Source: an uncultured Faecalibacterium sp. | Lineage (GTDB): Bacteria > Bacillota > Clostridia > Oscillospirales > Ruminococcaceae | DNA: 14,364 bases | Direction: 5' to 3' | Assembly: GCA_937915335.1 (NCBI GenBank) | Contig: CALDLZ010000307.1 | Location: forward strand, 1 to 14,364 | Part shown: positions 7,016-13,808 of the stretch, piece by piece | Numbering within the stretch: the first letter of the stretch is position 1 | Layout of the letters: each line of letters starts with the position of its first letter | Notes under the pieces: model-generated | What the model was told of the DNA's origin: nothing | The model's input: only the letters and a program-made list of their open reading frames with translations | The model's database searches: none | Program-made: the position numbers and the translations under genes

Positions 7016-7948
7016 TTAATCCACCACCGGGATATCCAGCCCGAACTCCAGGGGGCGGAAGCGGGGGCAGACATTTTCAGTGATGCAGATGACGGAAGCG
7101 GCCAGGCGGCTGCCGATCTCGCAGGATTCGGCCAGGGTCTTGCCGTAGGTCAGGCCGATAACGGTGCCGGCAAAGAAGGCATCGCCTGCGCCAGTGGTAT
7201 CGATGACATCCACCTTTTTGGCGGGCACAATGCCGCACTCGCCGTCAGCGCGGGCGTAGACCGCACCCTTGCCGCCCATGGTCACGACCATGCAGGGGAT
7301 GTTGGCGCTGTGGACATTGCCCGCCAGTACCTTGCACATTTCCTCGGGCTCGAGGTGGTCGTAATCATCCGAGAAGAGCAGCCCGGCCTCCTGCTGGTTG
7401 CAGACAAAGCAATCGATCTGCTGCAGGAAATCCCGGCGCTCCATCGCAATGCTCATGTTGGAGACTGCCGCGAACACCTTTTTGCCGTATTTTTTGGCAT
7501 ATTTCAGGGTCTGCTTGACGGTCTCCTTCTCGAGGTCGAGCTCCAGCGCAATGCTGTCGCAGTCGGCAAAGATCTCATCACCCTGTTCGGCCAGCAGGCT
7601 GGTCAGGGGGGTGGTATCCGGCCGTTTGGAGATGGCGGCGTTCACATCGCCGTTGTTATCAAAGATGGCCAGCCAGGTGCCCATACCGTCCGGCACGCGG
7701 CGGATGTATTTGGTGTTGACCTTGTGGTTTTCCAGCTTGTCAATGACATCCTGGCCCATACCGGTATCATCCACCAGGCTCACGAAGGTGGGGCGCAGCT
7801 CCACGTTGGCGATATCCTCCGCCACGTTGCGGCTCACGCCGCCGTGAACCTGCTCCATTCTGCCCGCATTGCGCCCGCCGGGGATATAGGTAGAAAGCGG
7901 ATACCCCTTGATATCCACAAACACTGCGCCAATGACTACGATGCCCAT
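7016..7948 (-). CDS. PfkB-family carbohydrate/nucleoside kinase
   Basis: An ATP-dependent small-molecule kinase of the ribokinase/PfkB family, 310 residues (usual about 300). Visible signatures: start IVVIGAVFVDI, substrate-binding glycine block GGVSRNVAED (36-45), the N-x-x-E Mg/ATP motif NQQEAG (184-189) and the C-terminal signature DTTGAGDAF (250-258) with catalytic base Asp256. The GGVSRNVAE block slightly recalls pseudouridine kinase PsuK, but no psuG glycosidase or transporter adjoins, so substrate remains open (ribose, fructose, nucleoside). The start at 7948 follows AGGAAACAGG. It is monocistronic, divergent from the polymerase operon and convergent with the hydrolase. Confidence 0.88.
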   Translation of the reverse strand: MGIVVIGAVFVDIKGYPLSTYIPGGRNAGRMEQVHGGVSRNVAEDIANVELRPTFVSLVDDTGMGQDVIDKLENHKVNTKYIRRVPDGMGTWLAIFDNNGDVNAAISKRPDTTPLTSLLAEQGDEIFADCDSIALELDLEKETVKQTLKYAKKYGKKVFAAVSNMSIAMERRDFLQQIDCFVCNQQEAGLLFSDDYDHLEPEEMCKVLAGNVHSANIPCMVVTMGGKGAVYARADGECGIVPAKKVDVIDTTGAGDAFFAGTVIGLTYGKTLAESCEIGSRLAASVICITENVCPRFRPLEFGLDIPVVD

Positions 7949-7988
7949 AATTCCTGTTTCCTTTCCGGATTTTACTTTGATGTTACCT

Positions 7989-8018
7989 ATTATATAACAG
8001 GCGTTGACAAAAATCCAA
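7989..8018 (-). promoter_or_regulatory. Promoter of the PfkB kinase
   Basis: On the minus strand TTGGAT (8018-8013) and TATAAT (7994-7989) are 18 bp apart. The -10 is perfect and lies in GTTATATAAT; the -35 is half consensus. The leader is about 35 nt. Confidence 0.55.
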
Positions 8019-8045
8019 CTTTTTCTCCCAAAGCCTGTCCCGCCC

Positions 8046-8074
8046 TTGAAAAGCTGTTACAAATCCGCTATAAT
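8046..8074 (+). promoter_or_regulatory. Promoter of the polymerase-YolD-MBL operon
   Basis: TTGAAA (8046-8051), a 17-bp spacer and a perfect TATAAT (8069-8074); the start near 8081 leaves a leader of about 37 nt. No Firmicutes LexA box (GAAC-N4-GTTC) was seen in 7949-8117, so SOS control is not supported by the sequence. Confidence 0.75.
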
Positions 8075-8117
8075 AAAATCAAAGGTTGTTATTTTGTGTA
8101 TTGTGGAGGTGGACGGG

Positions 8118-9596
8118 ATGTCCGGCGGGCGTACTTATCTTTCCATTGATCTGAAATCCTTCTACGCCTCGGTGGAGTGCGTGGATCGGCGCCTCGACCC
8201 GCTGACCACCCATCTGGTGGTGGCGGATGCATCCCGCACCGAAAAGACCATCTGTCTGGCGGTCTCCCCTTCCCTCAAGGCCTGCCGCATCCCGGGCCGG
8301 GCCCGGCTGTTTGAGGTCGTCCAGCGGGTAGGACAGGTCAATGCCCAGCGGTTACAGAACGCCATCCACTGGCACAAGGCCCAGCGGGGCGAGGACGGGC
8401 GATACCACTTCGCCGGAGCTTCCAGCGATGCAAAAGAGCTGGAGCAAAACCCGGCGCTGGAGCTGACCTATATCACAGCCCCGCCCAGAATGGCACGGTA
8501 TCTGGAAGTGTCCAGCCAGATCTACAAGATTTACCTCAAGTATGTGGCCCCCGAGGATATCCACCCCTATTCCATCGACGAGGTGTTCATCGATGTGACG
8601 GCCTACCTGCCCTTTTACAAGCTGACCGCCCACGAGCTGGCCATGAAGATGATCAAGGAAGTATTGGCGGCCACCGGCATTACGGCCACGGCAGGCATCG
8701 GGACAAACCTCTACCTCGCCAAACTGGCCATGGATATTGTAGCAAAGCATATCCCGCCTGACCGGGACGGCGTGCGCATTGCCGAGCTGGATGAGGAGGG
8801 CTTCCGGTATCTGCTCTGGGACCACCGCCCCCTCACCGATTTCTGGATGACCGGCCCGGGCACGGCCAAAAAGCTGGAAGCCCACGGCATCCACACCATG
8901 GGCGAGCTTGCCCGGTACTCGCTGACCAATGAGGACTGGCTCTATGATACTTTTGGGGTGGACGCGGAAATCCTGATCGACCACGCCTGGGGGTATGAGC
9001 CCTGCGGCATGGCGCAGATCAAGCACTACAAACCCAGCACCAACAGCATCACCGAGGGGCAGGTGCTGGCCTGCCCTTACCCCAACGACAAGGCCAAGCT
9101 GGTGGTGCGGGAGATGGCCGAGCTGCTGATGTTCCGGCTCACCGAAAAGCAGCTGGTAACGGACAGTATCACGTTGGAGATCGGCTATGACCGGGAAAAT
9201 GTGGACAGCGGCGGCTACCGTGGCACCACCCAGACAGACCGCTACGGCCGCACCCTGCCCAGGGCCGCCCACGGTACCGCCCGGCTGGAGGCACCCACCA
9301 ATCTGGGCAGTAAGATCATCCCGGCCTGCGTCCAGCTGTTTGAGCGCATCACCGACCCGTCCCTGAGTGTCCGGCGCATTACGTTGAACGCCAACCGTGT
9401 TCTGCCGGACGAGGGCATCTATCAGGTGGATTTCTTCACCGATACGGCCAAGCAGGAAAAGGAAAAGCGCCTGCAGCAGACCATGCTCGATCTGAAGCAG
9501 CGCTTTGGCAAAAATGTGGTGCTCAAAGCCAGCAGCTACGAGGAGGGTGCGACAATGCGCCAGCGCAATGGGCAGATCGGCGGCCACAAAGCGTAA
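8118..9596 (+). CDS. Y-family (UmuC/UvrX-like) DNA polymerase
   Basis: An error-prone translesion polymerase, 492 residues from ATG 8118, which follows GGAGGTGG (8105-8112). An in-frame upstream ATG at 8004 precedes the promoter -10 and is rejected. Palm motif YLSIDLKSFYASVE carries metal ligand Asp11 and steric-gate Tyr16; the second catalytic pair is SIDE (Asp154, Glu155) in YSIDEVFIDVT. GIGTNLYLAKLAMD marks the fingers/thumb region, followed by helix-hairpin-helix thumb and a little-finger domain after about 330. The tail ends RNGQIGGHKA, which I recall as a common C-terminal pattern in this Firmicutes subgroup. KSFYASVE resembles UmuC/UvrX rather than DinB (there DMDCFF). I do not see a clear beta-clamp motif (QLxLF) near the C-terminus. 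First gene of a three-gene operon, 9 nt before the YolD-like gene. Confidence 0.93.
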   Translation: MSGGRTYLSIDLKSFYASVECVDRRLDPLTTHLVVADASRTEKTICLAVSPSLKACRIPGRARLFEVVQRVGQVNAQRLQNAIHWHKAQRGEDGRYHFAGASSDAKELEQNPALELTYITAPPRMARYLEVSSQIYKIYLKYVAPEDIHPYSIDEVFIDVTAYLPFYKLTAHELAMKMIKEVLAATGITATAGIGTNLYLAKLAMDIVAKHIPPDRDGVRIAELDEEGFRYLLWDHRPLTDFWMTGPGTAKKLEAHGIHTMGELARYSLTNEDWLYDTFGVDAEILIDHAWGYEPCGMAQIKHYKPSTNSITEGQVLACPYPNDKAKLVVREMAELLMFRLTEKQLVTDSITLEIGYDRENVDSGGYRGTTQTDRYGRTLPRAAHGTARLEAPTNLGSKIIPACVQLFERITDPSLSVRRITLNANRVLPDEGIYQVDFFTDTAKQEKEKRLQQTMLDLKQRFGKNVVLKASSYEEGATMRQRNGQIGGHKA

Positions 9597-9605
9597 GGAG
9601 GGCTC

Positions 9606-9860
9606 ATGCAGGATTACAAACACACACCTGCCGGACAGGCCGTTGCCCGGAAATACGCGGATATCCTGACACAGGAGCGCCCGGATACCCCCGAGAGCCG
9701 GAGGAAACACCCCCGGATGCCGCTGGAAAACCGGGCGAAGATTTTTTCGCCCTTTGCGGCCCTGCGGGGCTACGACGATACCCTGGCTGAGGTGCGGGCG
9801 GAACAGACCGCTCCGCCCCCGCCCGACGATGACCCCTATCTGACCGGCGAAATGCCGTAA
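9606..9860 (+). CDS. YolD-like small protein
   Basis: 84 residues, hydrophilic, no membrane segment. The core HPRMPLENRAKIFSPFAALR (35-54) followed by GYDDTLAEV matches the pattern of YolD-like proteins in gut Clostridia, which sit next to Y-family polymerase genes as YolD does beside UvrX-like polymerases in Bacillus and its phages. The tail is rich in proline and aspartate and probably disordered. AAGGAGGG overlaps the polymerase stop and positions ATG 9606; the gap is 9 nt, so the two are cotranscribed. YolD proteins are proposed accessory factors of such polymerases, but no biochemical function is established that I can name. Family confidence is moderate because the protein is short. Confidence 0.75.
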   Translation: MQDYKHTPAGQAVARKYADILTQERPDTPESRRKHPRMPLENRAKIFSPFAALRGYDDTLAEVRAEQTAPPPPDDDPYLTGEMP

Positions 9861-9878
9861 CGAGGAAAGGAGCAATTT

Positions 9879-10712
9879 ATGGAACACTGGTACAAAAAAG
9901 GCGATGCCCTGCTGGAAGAGCTTGCGTCCACGGCCCTGCCGCCGGAACAGCTGGCGGTGTGGTATCTGGGGCAGTGCGGCTTTGCGTTCAAGCAGGGACA
10001 GACCGTGCTGCTGATCGATGCCGTTCTCAGCGACCTGACCGGCCCCAACGGTTCCCGCCGCCATTACCCGGCCCCCTTTGCGCCGGAACAGCTGCGGGCG
10101 GATTTTGTCCTCTGCACCCACGGCCACGCCGACCACATGGCTAAGGACACCCTGCTGGGCCTCCAGTCCGGCTGTAACGCAAGATTCATCCTGCCCGCCG
10201 GGTGCCGGGCTCAGGCGGCAGAGTTCGGGCTGGAAGAAAACCGCGTTGCCTTTGTGCAGGAGGGCAGTGTGCTCAGCCTGCCCGGCGTGACGGTGCATGC
10301 CTTTTCCGCTGCCCATCCCGAGCACGTGCTCGACCCCGCTGACCCCCGCATGGCGCTGGGATATCAGCTGGATTTCGGTGGGTTCACGGTCGTGCATCTG
10401 GGCGACACCTACCTCACCGAGCACCTGTTCGAGACGCTGACCGCCCTGCCCAAACCGGATCTTCTATTGGCCCCGATCAACGGGCAGGACTTCTTCCGCA
10501 CCCGGCGGAACTGCATCGGCAACCTCGAAGCAGAGGAAGCCGCACAGCTGGCCGTCCGGCTGGGTGCCGACTGCACCATCCCCACCCATTACGATATGGT
10601 TCAGAACAACACCGTTGACCCCCTGCGGTTCGTGGCGGCACTCCGCCAGCTTGACCCGGCGGCAAAGTTTGCGCTGCCGGCATTGGGGGAGCGGATGATT
10701 TTTCAACGGTAA
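9879..10712 (+). CDS. UlaG-like metallo-beta-lactamase-fold hydrolase
   Basis: 277 residues with a complete MBL metal site: THGHADH (H81, H83, D85, H86), H146 in SAAHPEH, D176 in VVHLGDTYL, and H237 in PTHYDM. The C-terminal block NCIGNLEAEEAAQLAVRLGA and the PTHYDM motif place it near L-ascorbate-6-phosphate lactonase UlaG and related Zn/Mn-dependent hydrolases, including proteins loosely annotated as RNase/phosphodiesterase-like. No ula genes are nearby, so ascorbate use is not supported. AGGAAAGGAG precedes ATG 9879, 18 nt after the YolD-like gene: third gene of the polymerase operon. Its stop lies 6 nt from the end of the convergent comEC, with no terminator between. Fold is certain; substrate, and any nucleic-acid role suggested by its operon, are open. 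Confidence 0.88.
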   Translation: MEHWYKKGDALLEELASTALPPEQLAVWYLGQCGFAFKQGQTVLLIDAVLSDLTGPNGSRRHYPAPFAPEQLRADFVLCTHGHADHMAKDTLLGLQSGCNARFILPAGCRAQAAEFGLEENRVAFVQEGSVLSLPGVTVHAFSAAHPEHVLDPADPRMALGYQLDFGGFTVVHLGDTYLTEHLFETLTALPKPDLLLAPINGQDFFRTRRNCIGNLEAEEAAQLAVRLGADCTIPTHYDMVQNNTVDPLRFVAALRQLDPAAKFALPALGERMIFQR

Positions 10713-10718
10713 ACGTCC

Positions 10719-10770
10719 TCACCCTCTCAGTCTCGCTTCGCTCACCAGCTCCCCCGAAGGGGGAGCCATT
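10719..10770. repeat. Hairpin-bearing interspersed-type repeat forming the comEC 3' end
   Basis: The segment contains a perfect 8-bp GC stem, GCTCCCCC (10748-10755) / GGGGGAGC (10759-10766), around GAA, flanked by a CTGGTGAGCGAAGCGAGACTGAGAGGG-like tail (minus-strand sense). I recall this architecture (GC hairpin, short second element, GACTGAGAGGG end) as a common intergenic repeat in Faecalibacterium-like genomes; only one copy is visible here. It lies inside the comEC reading frame and supplies its last codons and stop. Confidence 0.55.
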
Positions 10771-12827
10771 GGCATCCACCGGTAGCGATTGCTCAAACTC
10801 AAAATAGTATCATATTCCACACAATCTGGCCGGGCGGGCGATGCCAGCAGATAATCCGCTTTCACAGGCTGTGCAAGCGGAACACTGCCGCTCAGGGTCA
10901 CAAAGGTCTGCCCGGCGGCGTGGACACGGACGATACAACCATTCCGGGTGCGGAACACCTCCACCTCTGCCGGGCCGCAGCGGGCACGGCGGGGGGGGGA
11001 GGGCCCCATCCCGTCGGGCGCAATGCGCTGTTTGGGCCCCAAGCCCTGGGCACTCTGGGGCTTGATACGCAGGTCAACGAGACATTCCACGGTCTGGATG
11101 TTCCGGCGTTCCAGTGTGCTCTCCACGGCGGAACGGGTGCTGTCGCCGCCCCGGAAGAGGATGACGGCACTGCCCTTCTGGCTGATGACCACCGCCGGGG
11201 CATTCTGACTGCCCACCAGCTCCACCCGGATGACATCCCTGCTCAGAGCGTTGCCAGTACCAATTGCGATGCCCGCCGTCAGCAGAAGAGCAGGCAGAGC
11301 CACCCGCAGGCGCACTTTCTTCTGGAACGCCAGCCAGCACAGCCCGGCCAGCAGCAGGCAGACCACGGCGGCATAGGCGGTATCAAACCAGATCTGCGCC
11401 CCGGGCCAGCCGGACACCCACAGCGCCCAGCGGTTCAGCAGATTTGTCAAAAACTCCGCACAGAACGAGCACACCCGCTGAACCGGGGCCAGCACGGGCA
11501 CAAGCCCCAGCAGAGCCGCCCCTAGACCGGTGAGCAGGATGGGCTCCACGAGCCAGAGCACAGCCACACCAGACACCAGTGCGTACAGGCTGGTGCTCAT
11601 ACCCCGCAGTACCAGCACCGGGAAGGTCGCCATGGAGGCGCAGGCCGAGATGCAGACCGTTTCCCAGAGATTTCCCGCAAGACCCAACGCCTTTCGCTTC
11701 CAGAACCGGGTGCGGGGGCGTTTTTGTTTTTCCTGCCGGTTTGCCCAAGCTTCCTGGCTGCGGCGCACCACGGCCCCGCCGGCCAGGGTGCCCACCACCG
11801 CCGCAAAGGAGAGCTCAAAGCCCACATCACAGACGGCATAGCTGTTGCCCGCTGTCATCAGGACACCAGCCACGCCCAGCGAGGTTAGAGCATCCGGCGG
11901 GCCATAGACCCAGACCCCCAGCGCGCTGAGCCAGACGGCCCCTGCCGCGCGCAGAACAGACGGCGTGAAGCCAGTCACGCCCACCAGCAGCAAGGCCAGC
12001 ACCGCACTGAACAGCGCCTTGGCCTTCCGGCTCATGTAACCGCGCAGTCTCTTTTTGCGGCGTGGCAGCAGCCTGCCCAGCACGTCCCCGCACAAGATCG
12101 AGACATGCATCCCGCTGACCACCAGCACATGGGAAAGCCCAGCGCCCCGGTAGGCCGCGCGCAGCTCTTTGGCAAGATGGGTGCGGTCCCCGGTCACCAT
12201 GGCCGCCAGCACACCTGCCGGGCCTGCTGCCATCCCCTGCCGCAGGGCGGCACTCAGCCGCTTTTGCAGCCGTGCCGTCCGGGCACGGAAGGAGCTGCTC
12301 TGTCCTAATAACGCAAAGCCCTTCTCATACTCCGCGTTCAGAGCAATGCCGTCGGCATAGGCATTCAGGCGGTCCGTTTCATCAGGGGCTTCCAGTGCAA
12401 AGCGGCCCTTGATCCGGTCGCCGGGGCTGCAATCGGGCAGGCTGGCACACTCCACCCGGAAGGATGCCACTTCCCGGTCGGCCCGTTCCACCCGCAGGAC
12501 AGCCCGCACCGTGCCGGGATAATAAGAAGAGGAAACGATCTCCACCTCGGCTTCCAGCAGGGCACTGCGGCCATCATAGGCCGTCTGGCGCTGTTCCAGT
12601 TTTGCCTGAGTGGAACAGCTCAGAACAAGGCCCAGGGCAGCTCCTAAGATCAGGCAGATGCCGTAACCCCAGGCTGAACTTTTGCGCAGGCGGGCCGCCA
12701 ACGCCCACAGTAAACCGACAACAAAAAATGCCGCAAACGGCACAAAACGTCCCGTTTGCGGCAAAAAGGCGCACACCAGCTCCAGCCCCAGCGTTCCAAC
12801 ACAGAAAACGCAGAGCGGGCGGCGCAT
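10719..12827 (-). CDS. comEC: ComEC/Rec2-family DNA-uptake channel protein with degenerate C-terminal domain
   Basis: ComEC forms the inner-membrane channel for single-stranded DNA in natural transformation. 702 residues: N-terminal membrane segments (about 1-72), a soluble OB-like domain (about 75-175), then the competence domain with its hallmark GLSHVLVVSGMHVSIL (230-245) and multiple membrane helices to about 525. Residues 530-685 occupy the place of the usual metallo-beta-lactamase-like nuclease domain, but the DVGQGD and HPHADH motifs are absent; only a trace of the fold remains (VELVGSQNAPAVVISQKGSAV...). A run of nine C encodes part of PSPPRR (609-614). The last 17 or so residues come from a hairpin repeat. 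ATG 12827 is 5 nt after the phosphoribosyltransferase stop and lacks a good ribosome site, so translation probably depends on coupling. Whether it still transports DNA is unclear. Confidence 0.9.
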   Translation of the reverse strand: MRRPLCVFCVGTLGLELVCAFLPQTGRFVPFAAFFVVGLLWALAARLRKSSAWGYGICLILGAALGLVLSCSTQAKLEQRQTAYDGRSALLEAEVEIVSSSYYPGTVRAVLRVERADREVASFRVECASLPDCSPGDRIKGRFALEAPDETDRLNAYADGIALNAEYEKGFALLGQSSSFRARTARLQKRLSAALRQGMAAGPAGVLAAMVTGDRTHLAKELRAAYRGAGLSHVLVVSGMHVSILCGDVLGRLLPRRKKRLRGYMSRKAKALFSAVLALLLVGVTGFTPSVLRAAGAVWLSALGVWVYGPPDALTSLGVAGVLMTAGNSYAVCDVGFELSFAAVVGTLAGGAVVRRSQEAWANRQEKQKRPRTRFWKRKALGLAGNLWETVCISACASMATFPVLVLRGMSTSLYALVSGVAVLWLVEPILLTGLGAALLGLVPVLAPVQRVCSFCAEFLTNLLNRWALWVSGWPGAQIWFDTAYAAVVCLLLAGLCWLAFQKKVRLRVALPALLLTAGIAIGTGNALSRDVIRVELVGSQNAPAVVISQKGSAVILFRGGDSTRSAVESTLERRNIQTVECLVDLRIKPQSAQGLGPKQRIAPDGMGPSPPRRARCGPAEVEVFRTRNGCIVRVHAAGQTFVTLSGSVPLAQPVKADYLLASPARPDCVEYDTILSLSNRYRWMPMAPPSGELVSEARLRG

Positions 12828-12832
12828 CTTAC

Positions 12833-13372
12833 TTAGTGGAAAAAGAGGGGCAGCGGTGCAAGGAAGATGATATCCTTGCGCTCGGCTGCATCACCCTCAG
12901 CCAGAACAGCAGCCTGGCCCACGATGGTGCACTGGGTCTGCTCGGCCAGTGCATCCAGGGCCTTCAGGGAGCCGCCGGTGGAGATGACATCATCCACCAC
13001 CAGCACGCGCTTGCCGTTCATCTTGTCCAGCTCCTTGCGGTCAATGACCAGCTTCTGCTTGCCTGCGGTGGTGATGGACTGATCCTCCACCACAACAGGG
13101 TCAGGCATATACAGCTTGACACCCTTGCGCGCGCAGACGTAGGGCTTGCCGCTCTGGCGGCTCATCTCGTGAGCCAGAGGGATGCCCTTGGCCTCGGCGG
13201 TCAGCAGGATATCGAAATCCGGGCACTTTTTCAGCAGCTCGGTGGCGGCGGCCACAGTCAGCTCCGCATCGCCCAGCATGATGAAGGCCGCGATATCCAT
13301 GTGGTCGTTCACCTTGCAGATGGTCAGTTCACGGGTCAGGCCCGCAACATTCAGGGTATAGGTCTTTGCCAT
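12833..13372 (-). CDS. Purine-type phosphoribosyltransferase (Apt/Xpt/PurR-like)
   Basis: A type I phosphoribosyltransferase, 179 residues, expected to join a nucleobase to PRPP in purine salvage. The 13-residue PRPP loop VLVVDDVISTGGSL (123-136) is intact, with the acidic pair D127-D128. TAEAKGIPLAHEMSRQSGKP (58-77) is the pyrophosphate-binding and following region, and ARKGVKLYMPD fits the flexible-loop side. It lacks the FRD block of classical bacterial Apt and looks closer to the Xpt/PurR C-terminal fold, so base specificity (adenine, xanthine, hypoxanthine) is left open. AAGGAAGGG precedes the ATG. It lies 46 nt after the HIT gene and 5 nt before comEC, in one apparent operon. No adjacent N-terminal winged-helix domain is present, so it is not a full PurR. 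Confidence 0.85.
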   Translation of the reverse strand: MAKTYTLNVAGLTRELTICKVNDHMDIAAFIMLGDAELTVAAATELLKKCPDFDILLTAEAKGIPLAHEMSRQSGKPYVCARKGVKLYMPDPVVVEDQSITTAGKQKLVIDRKELDKMNGKRVLVVDDVISTGGSLKALDALAEQTQCTIVGQAAVLAEGDAAERKDIIFLAPLPLFFH

Positions 13373-13418
13373 AACAATTCCCTTCCTTTTATTTGATCCG
13401 TTATTTTACACACTCAGC

Positions 13419-13751
13419 TCAGACAGGCAGTTTCTCGCCGCCCAGCACATGGAAATGCAGGTGCTTGACCGTCTGGCCGGCGTCTTCGCCGACATTGGAG
13501 ATCACACGGTAGCCGTTGTCCAGGCCGACTTCCTTGGCCAGCTTGGCGATGACCGCAAAGATATGACCCAGCAGGGCACCATCCTCTTCGGTCAGGGCAG
13601 CAGCGCTCTGGATGTGCTTTTTCGGCACCACCAGGAAGTGCACCTTGGCCTGGGGGTTGATATCGTAAAACGCCACGACCTGATCGTCCTCGTACAGCTT
13701 GTTAGAGGGGATCTTGCCCTCGGCGATCTTGCAAAACAGACAATCTTCCAT
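13419..13751 (-). CDS. hinT: HIT-family (HinT-like) purine nucleoside phosphoramidase
   Basis: 110 residues, the standard length of HinT/PKCI-type proteins, which hydrolyse AMP-N conjugates such as adenosine phosphoramidates and aminoacyl-adenylates. The histidine triad KHLHFHVLGG is intact (H97, H99, H101, with H101 the expected nucleophile), and C4/C7 (DCLFCKI) plus distal histidines form the HinT-type zinc site. AKVHFLVVPKKHI (35-47) is the other conserved block. AAAGGAG precedes the ATG by 8 nt. It lies 57 nt after alaS in the same direction. Because HinT acts on aminoacyl-AMP by-products of tRNA synthetases, the position after alaS is suggestive but may be chance. Cytoplasmic; no regulation visible. 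Confidence 0.93.
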   Translation of the reverse strand: MEDCLFCKIAEGKIPSNKLYEDDQVVAFYDINPQAKVHFLVVPKKHIQSAAALTEEDGALLGHIFAVIAKLAKEVGLDNGYRVISNVGEDAGQTVKHLHFHVLGGEKLPV

Positions 13752-13808
13752 GGGAATTGCTCCTTTTCATTGATTTTGCCTTTCCCTCAAGGGGAAGCCT
13801 TTTTTGCT

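Noticed and set aside
8004..8117. N-terminal extension of the polymerase from ATG 8004
   Set aside because: That start lies upstream of the predicted -10 box and has no ribosome site; the conserved palm begins just after ATG 8118, which has a strong one.
7949..8117. LexA/SOS box upstream of the Y-family polymerase
   Set aside because: I looked for GAAC-N4-GTTC and close variants and saw none.
6983..8149. Plus-strand ORF of 388 codons opposite the PfkB kinase
   Set aside because: Antisense to a kinase with an intact PfkB signature, and it overlaps the kinase promoter and the polymerase start.
8352..10424. Minus-strand ORF of about 690 codons spanning the polymerase, YolD-like and MBL genes
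   Set aside because: It is antisense to three genes with recognised motifs and their ribosome sites; its product shows no family features and its length is explained by codon bias.
9879..10712. Assignment of the MBL gene as ulaG proper
   Set aside because: The fold and C-terminal motifs are UlaG-like, but no ascorbate-utilisation genes are present, so a specific lactonase role is not supported.
13775..13806. Hairpin plus TTTTTT between alaS and hinT
   Set aside because: The stem (CTTTCCC/GGGGAAG, with a bulge) is weak and its T-tract lies on the plus strand, opposite to both neighbouring genes, so it would not terminate alaS.
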